Assembly: GCA_946540705.1 (NCBI GenBank)
Contig: CAMNJD010000539.1
Location: forward strand, 1-8,418
DNA length: 8,418 bases
DNA from: an uncultured Ruminococcus sp.
GTDB taxonomy: Bacteria > Bacillota > Clostridia > Oscillospirales > Ruminococcaceae
Reading direction: 5' to 3'
Position 1 is the first letter of the stretch. Each line of letters starts with the position of its first letter. The position numbers and the translations under genes were made by a program. The notes beneath the pieces are model-generated. The model was given only the letters and a program-made list of their open reading frames with translations. It searched no databases and was not told where the DNA came from. Positions 1-5,997 of the stretch are shown one piece after another.

Positions 1-166
1 TGCGGGCAAGGGTGACGGTCTGACCGAAGCACAGCGCAAGGCCGCCGATATTGACGGCGACGGCGAAATCACCGCCTCCGACGCGCAGATTATCCTGAAA
101 TATTACGTTGAAACGCTCGCGGGCAAGACCCCGACATGGGAATCGCTGATTCCGAAGCAGAAATAA
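1..166 (+). CDS. C-terminal end of a dockerin-containing protein (5' partial)
   Basis: The open frame enters from the left edge (first full codon at base 2) and stops with TAA at 164-166, leaving 54 visible residues. They contain the second half of a type I-like dockerin: a calcium loop DIDGDGEITASD (visible residues 17-28) followed by the helix AQIILKYYV, and before it KGDGLTEAQRKAA, which may be the end of the linker between the two dockerin halves. Dockerins bind cohesins on scaffoldins, so the protein is probably a secreted, cellulosome-type enzyme or structural component; its catalytic part lies outside the window. A short tail (TPTWESLIPKQK) closes the protein. The next gene starts 41 bases later with no terminator between, which suggests co-transcription with the cohesin-bearing protein downstream. 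The dockerin assignment is firm; the rest of the protein cannot be judged. Confidence 0.85.
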   Translation, partial: AGKGDGLTEAQRKAADIDGDGEITASDAQIILKYYVETLAGKTPTWESLIPKQK

Positions 167-193
167 CACACAACTGGCTTATATTTTAATATG

Positions 194-199
194 AAAGGG
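194..199 (+). promoter_or_regulatory. Ribosome binding site deciding the scaffoldin start
   Basis: AAAGGG lies 8 bases upstream of the ATG at 208. An in-frame GTG at 199 overlaps this site and so cannot be the start; the ATG at 208 also gives a clean Lys/Arg-rich signal-peptide beginning (MKMKRLC). Confidence 0.7.
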
Positions 200-207
200 T
201 GATAATC

Positions 208-2163
208 ATGAAAATGAAACGGCTTTGCGCGATGTTCTGCGCGGGTGCTTTGGCACTGTCCGGGCTGTCGGTTTCTCCGGCACAGGCACAGGTCACACTG
301 GATCCGGCAACAGAGCGCACATCGGACAGCAGCGCCGGTACAAAGATCATGGCGGATATGGTCTGTGCCGAGCCGGGCGAAAAGGTTGAATACGGTATTT
401 ATATCGCAAACAATACCGGCTTTTCAGCGTTGGGAGGCTGCCTCGACTATGACCCTGCACTTGCGCCGTATGTCTATGAGAGCGCTGAGGCGGATGAGAG
501 TACGCCGTGGAAGGCATCCGTGGGTAATGATGTTGAGTTGGATTTTATTGCAGGCACAAAAAAAACACCGACCTCTGCCGCCAGCGGCAGGAATAGCCCG
601 CTTACTGTTGTTTCGTCCGTCTCCGGTCAGGCAAGCAGAGTTAGCTTCGGCACCATCGGAAGCGCAGTCAATACAGCACCGGATGGCTATTTCTGCTTCT
701 TCTATTTTCATGTTCCGTTGGATGCCAAACCGGGAGACCGCTATCCGATTAAGCTGACAGTTTCTAAGTTTCTGGATTCAAAAGGGGAGGCAAGCGATTA
801 TTCCATGTTCGATGGCTGGATCGGTGTCGAATACGGTGAGACTGTGACCTCGGAAATGACAACTTGGGAAATGACGACCTCGGAACAAACAACAACGACC
901 TGGTATGAGACAACACAGACGACCGCTGCCGCATCATTCGGTACAAGCACGACCTGCACGACCACAACCGATTGGGGAACGAGCGACTGCGAACGGAACA
1001 CGACCCTCTCCACTCCGTCCGTCACAAGGGCTTCTCTTGTTTCGGATCCGGAAGTGCTGTTTTCTGTCGTCGGAAATGCGGATAACAACGAAAAGAACTA
1101 TGAGATTGATCTGGACGGCCTGAATCCCTCCGATATCTACAGCGTCGAGATCCGGTACTCTGCGAACAGCGGAAATGTCGTAGGCTGCATCGGATGGAAT
1201 GATCCAAACGATGAATGGCGGTATTCGCAATTCCAGCTTTATGATGATAATACGGACGACAGCGAATACAATATATACCGTGCAGATACTTTTTCAGTCG
1301 AAAACATGGATATTTCCGAAAGTAACCCGGTGCTGATGGTTCAGTTCTGGTGGATCAGTCCGTTCTACGATGAGGAACTGAACGAAAGCGGAGACGGCAC
1401 GGCATATCTGAACAGTGTGGTGCTGTACAGAGAAGACGGTTCAATCCTGCGCAGCTTCCCTGTCGATTATGCACAACCCGGCGGAACCGTGAGCAATACC
1501 AGCCCGGTCGCCACCGGAACAGTCATAACACCCCGCACAGTTCCCGCGACATCGCTTGCTCCGATACAGGCAGGCCTGAGAAAATACGATGTCAATAACA
1601 ACGGCAATGTCACGATCGCGGATGCAGTTCTGCTGAACCGCGTTGTTGCCGGAGATGAGAATGTACGGCTCACAAGAGATCCGGATCTTGACGGCGACGG
1701 GCTGCTGACAGTCAGCGATGTGATCGAAATGCTGAGGGCGCTTAAGCCGTTCAGCCTCACGATCGGCAAAACAACCGCCAAGCCCGGCGAAACTGTGACA
1801 ATCCCGATCAAGGTCTTCGGCGATAAGGGAACCGCAGCCGGACAGGTTTATATCAGCTATGACCCGCTGCTGACACCGGTATCGGTCAAGCCCGGCGATG
1901 CCTATAACATGAAAATCCAGTACGCAGCAGACGGCTATCCGCTGTATCTGTCGTGGGTCACGGTCAACGGCGCCGATCAGATCGCAAAAGACGGCTCCGT
2001 GCTCGCTTATCTGGAATTCAAGGTGGATGAGAATATCCCGGATATCAGGTACCTGAATGTCGGTTTCTACGATGACTACCCTGTTTATACCTGTTTCTCC
2101 GATCAATACGGCTATCAGTATTACGCAACCTACGGCTTAGGCTATGTGACTGTGCTTCCGTAA
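208..2163 (+). CDS. Secreted scaffoldin-like protein: cohesin - Thr linker - beta domain - dockerin - cohesin
   Basis: 651 residues from the ATG at 208. Residues 1-27 form a signal peptide (MKMKR, hydrophobic core, cleavage near AQA|Q). Residues ~45-212 resemble a cohesin: AEPGEKVEYGIYI, then NNTGFSALGGCLDYDP, and a PDGYFCFFYFHVPLDAKPGD segment near the end of the fold. Residues ~213-274 are a Thr-rich linker. Residues ~276-421 are a Trp/Tyr-rich beta-type domain that I cannot name; a carbohydrate-binding role is plausible but unproven. Residues ~458-513 are a dockerin with two calcium loops, DVNNNGNVTIAD (461-472) and DLDGDGLLTVSD (493-504). Residues ~515-651 are a second cohesin-like module (TIGKTTAKPGETVTIPIKV, then YISYDPLLTPVSVKPGD). 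No LPXTG motif or C-terminal membrane anchor is present, so surface attachment would go through the dockerin. The protein could act as an adaptor scaffoldin that docks into a larger scaffold and recruits dockerin proteins such as its upstream neighbour. Module types are fairly sure; the binding partners are inference. Confidence 0.85.
   Translation: MKMKRLCAMFCAGALALSGLSVSPAQAQVTLDPATERTSDSSAGTKIMADMVCAEPGEKVEYGIYIANNTGFSALGGCLDYDPALAPYVYESAEADESTPWKASVGNDVELDFIAGTKKTPTSAASGRNSPLTVVSSVSGQASRVSFGTIGSAVNTAPDGYFCFFYFHVPLDAKPGDRYPIKLTVSKFLDSKGEASDYSMFDGWIGVEYGETVTSEMTTWEMTTSEQTTTTWYETTQTTAAASFGTSTTCTTTTDWGTSDCERNTTLSTPSVTRASLVSDPEVLFSVVGNADNNEKNYEIDLDGLNPSDIYSVEIRYSANSGNVVGCIGWNDPNDEWRYSQFQLYDDNTDDSEYNIYRADTFSVENMDISESNPVLMVQFWWISPFYDEELNESGDGTAYLNSVVLYREDGSILRSFPVDYAQPGGTVSNTSPVATGTVITPRTVPATSLAPIQAGLRKYDVNNNGNVTIADAVLLNRVVAGDENVRLTRDPDLDGDGLLTVSDVIEMLRALKPFSLTIGKTTAKPGETVTIPIKVFGDKGTAAGQVYISYDPLLTPVSVKPGDAYNMKIQYAADGYPLYLSWVTVNGADQIAKDGSVLAYLEFKVDENIPDIRYLNVGFYDDYPVYTCFSDQYGYQYYATYGLGYVTVLP
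850..894 (+). repeat. Three tandem 15-base repeats coding [S/W]E[M/Q]TT in the scaffoldin linker
   Basis: Three consecutive 15-base units encode SEMTT, WEMTT and SEQTT, and a related YETT follows shortly after. They sit at the start of the Thr-rich linker between the first cohesin-like module and the middle domain. Thr-rich linkers in extracellular scaffold proteins are flexible and often O-glycosylated; glycosylation here is an inference. Confidence 0.7.
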
Positions 2164-2172
2164 AATTCAATC

Positions 2173-2211
2173 AGGCCGGCGCTCCGAAACAGGGCGCCGG
2201 TCTTGCATTTT
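2173..2211 (+). terminator. Rho-independent terminator after the scaffoldin gene
   Basis: A 12-pair stem with two G-U wobbles pairs 2173-2184 with 2192-2203, with a core of CCGGCGC against GCGCCGG and a 7-base loop. It is followed by TTGCATTTT, a broken T tract. It begins 10 bases after the scaffoldin stop codon. The T-rich tail overlaps the -35 box of the gatC promoter. Confidence 0.7.
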
Positions 2212-2231
2212 GCGGTATTTTATGGTATACT
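2203..2231 (+). promoter_or_regulatory. Sigma-A-type promoter of the gat operon (extended -10)
   Basis: TTGCAT (2203-2208), a 17-base spacer and TATACT (2226-2231), with the extended -10 motif TGG at 2223-2225. The predicted transcript would start near 2238, giving a leader of roughly 34 bases before gatC. It is the only good promoter seen in front of the gat genes. Confidence 0.8.
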
Positions 2232-2271
2232 GTATCTGTACCGCACGATCCCGGAAAAAAGGAGATATGAT

Positions 2272-2559
2272 ATGGAACTTGATGCCAAAACACTGGAAAC
2301 GCTCGCGTGGCTTTCCAGACTGGACATTCCCGCTGACGAGGAAGCGGCGCTTTCCTCCAGCATTGCGGAAATGCTGACCTTCTTCCGGCAGCTTTCCGCG
2401 CTTGACACCGAGGGTGTTCCCCCGACTGCGCACATCGCACCGCTTGAAAATGTGCTCCGCGAGGACGAACCCTTCTCCGAACGCCTCGACCGCGATCTGC
2501 TGCTCTCCGGCACAGAGTCCGAGGACGGCCTGATCACGCTGCCGAAGGTCATCGGCTGA
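2272..2559 (+). CDS. gatC: Asp-tRNA(Asn)/Glu-tRNA(Gln) amidotransferase subunit C
   Basis: 95 residues, the usual size for GatC. GatC is the small subunit that wraps around and stabilises GatA in the GatCAB complex, which amidates Glu-tRNA(Gln) and/or Asp-tRNA(Asn) in the cytoplasm. The protein shows the family pattern: an N-terminal helical part (TLETLAWLSRLDIP), the middle signature LSALDTEGVPPTAHIAPLEN followed by VLREDE (residues ~41-66), and a C-terminal LPKVIG. The ATG at 2272 is chosen because AAGGAG (2259-2264) lies 7 bases upstream; starts further upstream in the same frame lie in the promoter. It is first in the operon, and its stop codon overlaps the ribosome binding site of gatA 13 bases further on, so the two are probably translated in step. 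Confidence 0.95.
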   Translation: MELDAKTLETLAWLSRLDIPADEEAALSSSIAEMLTFFRQLSALDTEGVPPTAHIAPLENVLREDEPFSERLDRDLLLSGTESEDGLITLPKVIG

Positions 2560-2572
2560 AAGGAGCGCAGAG

Positions 2573-4027
2573 ATGAAATACAGCGAAATGGATATCGCGG
2601 CGCTTTCGGCGCTGCTGCAAAAGCGCGAGGTCTCCGCAAGAGAGCTCGCTGACGATGCCCTGAAGGCGATCGCCGAAACGGACGGAACCGTCGGCGCATA
2701 CCTCACGGTTGCGCAGGACGAGGCATTCCGGCAGGCAGACCTCGCGGACGACATGCTGAAAAACGGCACCGCAGGCCCGCTCACCGGCATCCCCTTTGCG
2801 ATGAAGGACAATATCTGCACCAAGGGCATCCGCACGACCTGTGCCTCAAAAATGCTCGAAAACTGGCTGCCGGTCTATGACGCCTGCGTCACGGAGCAGC
2901 TGAAAAAGGCGGGCGCGGTCATGCTCGGCAAGACCAACATGGACGAGTTCGCCATGGGCAGTTCCTCGGAAAATTCCGCGCTTCAGGTGACGCACAATCC
3001 CGCTGCGCCGGATTATGTTCCGGGCGGTTCATCGGGCGGCTCGGCGGCGGCAGTCGCGGCGAATGAATGCGCGTTTGCGATCGGCTCGGACACAGGCGGC
3101 TCGATCCGTCAGCCGGCGTCGTTCTGCGGCGTTGTCGGCATGAAGCCGACCTACGGCACAGTCTCGCGCTACGGTCTGGTCGCATATGCATCGAGCTTTG
3201 ACCAGATCGGCCCGCTGACGAAAACCGTCGCGGATAATGCGAAGGTGCTCGAGGCGATCTCCTGCCACGACCGCCGTGATTCGACCTCGCTGCCGGAATT
3301 TGACACGAACTATTCGGCACTGATCGGCAAGGATCTCACCGGCATGAAGATCGGTCTGCCGAAGGAATATTTCGGCAGGGGCATTCATGCGGATGTCGCG
3401 GCACTGGTGCAGAATGCCGCAAAGCAGCTCGAACAGGCGGGCGCCGTGATGGAAGAATGCTCGCTGCCCGCCGTGGAATATGCACTGCCGGCATATTATG
3501 TGCTGTGCTGTGCGGAGGCATCCTCGAACCTCGCAAGATTCGACGGCATCCGCTACGGCTTCCGTGCAGACGGCATTGAGGATCTCGATCAGCTCTACCG
3601 CAAGACCCGCACACAGGGCTTCGGCCGTGAGGTGCGCCGCAGAATCCTGCTCGGAAACTATGTGCTTTCCGCGGGCTATTATGATGCATACTATAAAAAG
3701 GCGCAGCAGGCGAGAACACTGCTTATCCGCGCCTTTGCGGAGCTGTTTCAGCGTTATGATATGCTGCTGACGCCGGTTGCGCCGACGCCTGCCTATCAGA
3801 TCGGCGAAAAGGCCGGCGACCCCATGGAAATGGCGCTGGGCGACATCTGCACGGTTCCGGTCAACCTCGGCGGTCTGCCTGCGATCTCGGTTCCCTGCGG
3901 TACATCTGCGGCGGCAGACGGCGCAAAGCTGCCCGTCGGCTTCCAGCTCATCGGCCCGGCATTCTCTGAGGCAAAGCTCTATCAGGCTGCTTCGGCATAT
4001 GAGAAATGCGGTATCGCTGCGCGATGA
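2573..4027 (+). CDS. gatA: Asp-tRNA(Asn)/Glu-tRNA(Gln) amidotransferase subunit A (glutaminase)
   Basis: 484 residues, typical of GatA. It is the amidase-signature subunit that hydrolyses glutamine and supplies ammonia to GatB. The Ser-cisSer-Lys triad is visible: Lys78 in GIPFAMKDN, cis-Ser153 in PGGSSGGSAAAVAA, and the nucleophile Ser177 in GSDTGGSIRQPASF. These positions are each one lower than the Lys79/Ser154/Ser178 known from the Staphylococcus aureus enzyme. KTNMDEFAMGSSSENSA (120-136) and the C-terminal VPVNLGGLPAISVPCG (428-443) and LPVGFQLIG (453-461) are also family blocks. The start is fixed by AAAGGAG (2559-2565), which overlaps the gatC stop. No frameshift or lost catalytic residue is seen. 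The gene is followed not directly by gatB but by a palindromic repeat and a small membrane-protein gene. Confidence 0.97.
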   Translation: MKYSEMDIAALSALLQKREVSARELADDALKAIAETDGTVGAYLTVAQDEAFRQADLADDMLKNGTAGPLTGIPFAMKDNICTKGIRTTCASKMLENWLPVYDACVTEQLKKAGAVMLGKTNMDEFAMGSSSENSALQVTHNPAAPDYVPGGSSGGSAAAVAANECAFAIGSDTGGSIRQPASFCGVVGMKPTYGTVSRYGLVAYASSFDQIGPLTKTVADNAKVLEAISCHDRRDSTSLPEFDTNYSALIGKDLTGMKIGLPKEYFGRGIHADVAALVQNAAKQLEQAGAVMEECSLPAVEYALPAYYVLCCAEASSNLARFDGIRYGFRADGIEDLDQLYRKTRTQGFGREVRRRILLGNYVLSAGYYDAYYKKAQQARTLLIRAFAELFQRYDMLLTPVAPTPAYQIGEKAGDPMEMALGDICTVPVNLGGLPAISVPCGTSAAADGAKLPVGFQLIGPAFSEAKLYQAASAYEKCGIAAR

Positions 4028-4034
4028 TTGATTA

Positions 4035-4090
4035 TGAGGGCTCCGCCCTCAAACTCCCGCCAAAGGGACATTGTCCCTTTGGAATCCCGC
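4035..4090 (+). repeat. Palindromic repeat-like element: two hairpins with a TCCCGC direct repeat
   Basis: It starts 8 bases after gatA. The first hairpin is a 7-pair stem (4035-4041 with 4045-4051, GAGGGC against GCCCTC, loop TCC). The second is a perfect 10-pair stem (4060-4069 with 4073-4082, core CAAAGGGAC against GTCCCTTTG, loop ATT). TCCCGC occurs at 4055-4060 and again at 4085-4090, bracketing the second hairpin. No T tract follows either stem, so it is not a normal terminator. The form resembles short interspersed palindromic repeats that I recall from gut Firmicutes genomes; copy number cannot be judged from one window. On the transcript it could slow polymerase, affect mRNA stability, or lower gatB expression relative to gatA. 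Confidence 0.65.
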
Positions 4091-4100
4091 TTTCATGCGA

Positions 4101-4106
4101 AAAGGA
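4101..4106 (+). promoter_or_regulatory. Ribosome binding site of the small membrane-protein gene
   Basis: AAAGGA lies 7 bases before the ATG at 4114. It supports this start over in-frame upstream ATGs at 4006 and 4024, which would require translating through both hairpins of the repeat. Confidence 0.6.
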
Positions 4107-4113
4107 CAAGGAA

Positions 4114-4338
4114 ATGAATACGCATGCCAATATTGCAAAAAAGATCATGCAAGCTGCGATTTTCGCCGGACTGCTTTTTGCAGTTCCGGGCGGTATCGTG
4201 ACTTTGGTGTTCATTAAAATTCCGATCATTGTGCGGATCCTGTTCTGTATCGGCTGCTTTGTGTCAGCGGGTCTGAATTTCCGGACTTACAAAAGAGTCA
4301 AAAAGCGAAACAAAATGAACGGGCAGAAATCTGTCTGA
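4114..4338 (+). CDS. Small two-helix membrane protein of unknown function
   Basis: 74 residues with no family that I recognise. Two hydrophobic stretches, about residues 11-34 and 36-54, are separated by a single Lys, so it probably forms a tight membrane hairpin. The tail (RTYKRVKKRNK, ~57-67) is strongly basic, which by the positive-inside rule would place both ends in the cytoplasm, perhaps touching membrane lipid or RNA. The start is set by AAAGGA 7 bases upstream. It lies between gatA and gatB on the same strand, 53 bases before gatB, so it is probably on the gat transcript. Its codons look more AT-rich (AAA, ATT, TTT) than the gat genes around it, which hints at a later arrival. ATG at 4024 would overlap the gatA stop as ATGA and add 30 residues coded by the palindromic repeat, which looks like chance. 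Whether the gene is expressed is uncertain. Confidence 0.6.
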   Translation: MNTHANIAKKIMQAAIFAGLLFAVPGGIVTLVFIKIPIIVRILFCIGCFVSAGLNFRTYKRVKKRNKMNGQKSV

Positions 4339-4391
4339 TATAAGCTGCACTGAAAAAAGAATTCTCCTAAATTTCAACGGAGGCTGAATCT

Positions 4392-5789
4392 ATGGCAAAA
4401 TATGAAAGTGTCATCGGTCTGGAGGTACACATCGAGCTGCGTACCAAGACCAAAATCTTCTGCGACTGCCCCGCTGACCACGGCGGCGACCCGAATACCC
4501 GCTGCTGTCCGGTCTGCATGGGCATGCCGGGCACACTGCCCGTGCTGAACAGACAGGTCGTGGAATATGCGGCGCGTGCGGGCATGATGCTCAACTGCGA
4601 GATCGCCCATTTCTCGAAAATGGACCGCAAAAATTACTTCTATCCCGATCTGCCGAAGGCCTATCAGATCTCACAGCTCGACCACCCGCTCTGTGAGCAC
4701 GGCTATATCGACATCAACGTCAACGGCGAGGAAAAGCGCATCGGCATCACCCGCATCCACATTGAGGAGGATGCCGGAAAGCTGGTGCATACTGAGAGCG
4801 GCTCCGGTGCAGACTGCAACCGCTGCGGCGTCCCGCTGATCGAAATTGTTTCCGAGCCGGATATCCGCACGGCAGCACAGGCGAAGGCTTATCTTGAGCG
4901 TCTGCGCGAGCTGGTGCGCTGGTGCGGCGTGTCCGACTGTCAGATGGAGGCCGGCTCGATGCGCTGTGACGTCAACCTCTCGATTCGTCCGGTCGGCGAC
5001 ACGAATCTCTATACCCGCACCGAGATCAAGAACCTCAACAGCCTAAAGCATATCGCCGCTGCGATCGACGCAGAAAAAGCACGTCAGATCGACGAAACAG
5101 AGGCGGGCAGAGAGCTGGTGCAGGAGACTCGGCGCTATGACCCCGAAAAGGACAAGACCTATTCGATGCGCGTCAAGGAAAATGCGAACGACTACCGCTA
5201 TTTCCCCGACCCCGACCTCGTGCCGATCATCCTGACCGACGACGACCATGCGCGTATCCGTGCCGAGATCATCGACCTGCCGGAGGAGCGTCTTGCAAAG
5301 TATATCAATGACCTGAAGCTGCCGGAATCGACCGCAAAGTCGCTCTGTGAGGAGCCGAAGCTGGCGAATCTGTACAGCGCGGCAGCGGAGCAGGTGCAGC
5401 AGCCCAAGCTGCTGGCGAACCTGATGCTCGCGGACACCGATGCCGTGAATATTCCGGCGGCGGTCTGGGCAGAGCTGACAAACCTCTGTGCCGCAAACAA
5501 GATCAACCGCTCGGCACCCGCAAAGCTGATCGAAGCCTACCGCGAATCCGGCAGGGAAATTGCGGTGCTGGTCAGGGAGCTGGGGCTGGAGCAGGTGCAG
5601 GATACCGGCCTGCTGAACAGCGTTGCCGATGAGGTCATCGCGGCGAATCCGAAGGCTGTTGCCGATTACAAGGCCGGCAAGGAGGCTGCGATCAAGGCAC
5701 TCATGGGTCAGATCATGAAGCGTACAAAGGGCGCTGCGAATCCGCAGGAGGCGACTGCCCTGCTGAAAGAAAAGCTCGCAAAGATGTAA
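4392..5789 (+). CDS. gatB: Asp-tRNA(Asn)/Glu-tRNA(Gln) amidotransferase subunit B
   Basis: 465 residues, close to the usual ~475. GatB holds the mischarged tRNA, phosphorylates its Glu or Asp side chain with ATP, and completes the amidation with ammonia channelled from GatA. Family blocks seen in order are YESVIGLEVHIEL (4-16), the zinc-type cysteines C24, C26, C39 and C42 (KIFCDC, then CCPVCMGMPG), KMDRKNYFYPDLPKAYQIS (77-94), IGITRIHIEEDAGKLVHT (117-134), VPLIEIVSEPDI (147-158), MRCDVNLSIRP (190-200), EIKNLNS, and ENANDYRYFPDPDLVP. The C-terminal ~165 residues form the YqeY-like tRNA-binding tail, including LLNSVADEVIAANPKAVADY, and end in ATALLKEKLAKM. GGAGG (4379-4383) lies 8 bases before the ATG. 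The gene appears intact. It is 364 bases from gatA, a wider gap than gatC to gatA, because of the repeat and small gene in between. Confidence 0.97.
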   Translation: MAKYESVIGLEVHIELRTKTKIFCDCPADHGGDPNTRCCPVCMGMPGTLPVLNRQVVEYAARAGMMLNCEIAHFSKMDRKNYFYPDLPKAYQISQLDHPLCEHGYIDINVNGEEKRIGITRIHIEEDAGKLVHTESGSGADCNRCGVPLIEIVSEPDIRTAAQAKAYLERLRELVRWCGVSDCQMEAGSMRCDVNLSIRPVGDTNLYTRTEIKNLNSLKHIAAAIDAEKARQIDETEAGRELVQETRRYDPEKDKTYSMRVKENANDYRYFPDPDLVPIILTDDDHARIRAEIIDLPEERLAKYINDLKLPESTAKSLCEEPKLANLYSAAAEQVQQPKLLANLMLADTDAVNIPAAVWAELTNLCAANKINRSAPAKLIEAYRESGREIAVLVRELGLEQVQDTGLLNSVADEVIAANPKAVADYKAGKEAAIKALMGQIMKRTKGAANPQEATALLKEKLAKM

Positions 5790-5919
5790 CGGGAGCATTG
5801 CGTAAAGCCGGCCCGCCCGCCGTTCTCCGGACGGCAGGCGGGCTTTGTGCGGCGCTGACGAAATATCCCGAATGCTCCCGGTGCAGCAGAACACCCCTGC
5901 GCGTCAGCCGCTCCGGGAG
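5790..5919. repeat. Overlapping inverted repeats between gatB and hpf
   Basis: CGGGAGCATT (5790-5799) is perfectly complementary to AATGCTCCCG (5871-5880) and encloses the gatB terminator stem. The same CTCCCGG (5875-5881) can instead pair with CCGGGAG (5913-5919). GCTGACG (5854-5860) pairs with CGTCAGC (5902-5908). The last two pairings interleave, so together they have pseudoknot topology. The stretch lies between two convergent genes and has no coding evidence. It may be a decayed repeat or a structured 3' end; I cannot name a known RNA class. Confidence 0.45.
5811..5849 (+). terminator. Probable terminator of the gat operon
   Basis: A GC-rich stem pairs 5811-5824 with 5830-5843 (GCCCGCC with GGCGGGC, one C/A mismatch, then GCCGT with ACGGC) around a 5-base loop. 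It starts 21 bases after the gatB stop. Only CTTTGTG follows, so the T tract is weak and release may be incomplete, although the stem is very stable. Confidence 0.6.
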
Positions 5920-5924
5920 AATGT

Positions 5925-5970
5925 ACACAAACAAAAAGCAGCAGACAGTCCCGAAGGACTGCCCGCTGCT
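5925..5970 (-). terminator. Rho-independent terminator of hpf
   Basis: Read on the minus strand, AGCAGC...GGACTG pairs across a TTCG-type loop: 5956-5970 with 5937-5951, 15 positions with two mismatches. It is followed by TTTTTGTTTGT. It begins about 27 bases after the hpf stop codon. The stem, tetraloop and T tract make it a strong terminator. On the plus strand no T tract follows, so it would act in one direction only. Confidence 0.85.
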
Positions 5971-5997
5971 GTATCACCGAATTGTATCGTGCAGAAC

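Noticed and set aside
1441..2106. Minus-strand open frame of 221 codons inside the scaffoldin gene
   Set aside because: The plus strand encodes recognisable dockerin and cohesin modules here; the reverse frame is an artefact of GC-rich codons.
2167..2835. Minus-strand open frame opposite gatC and the start of gatA
   Set aside because: It crosses the gat promoter and two convincing plus-strand genes and has no family features.
4024..4113. Upstream ATGA start overlapping the gatA stop for the small membrane protein
   Set aside because: The extra 30 residues would be encoded by the palindromic repeat, and the ATG at 4114 has its own ribosome binding site.
4316..4344. Possible internal promoter before gatB (TATAAG at 4339-4344)
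   Set aside because: The -10 box is fair, but no acceptable -35 box lies 16-18 bases upstream.
5043..5894. Minus-strand open frame of 283 codons opposite gatB
   Set aside because: gatB is intact and conserved on the plus strand; the reverse frame also runs through the gat terminator.
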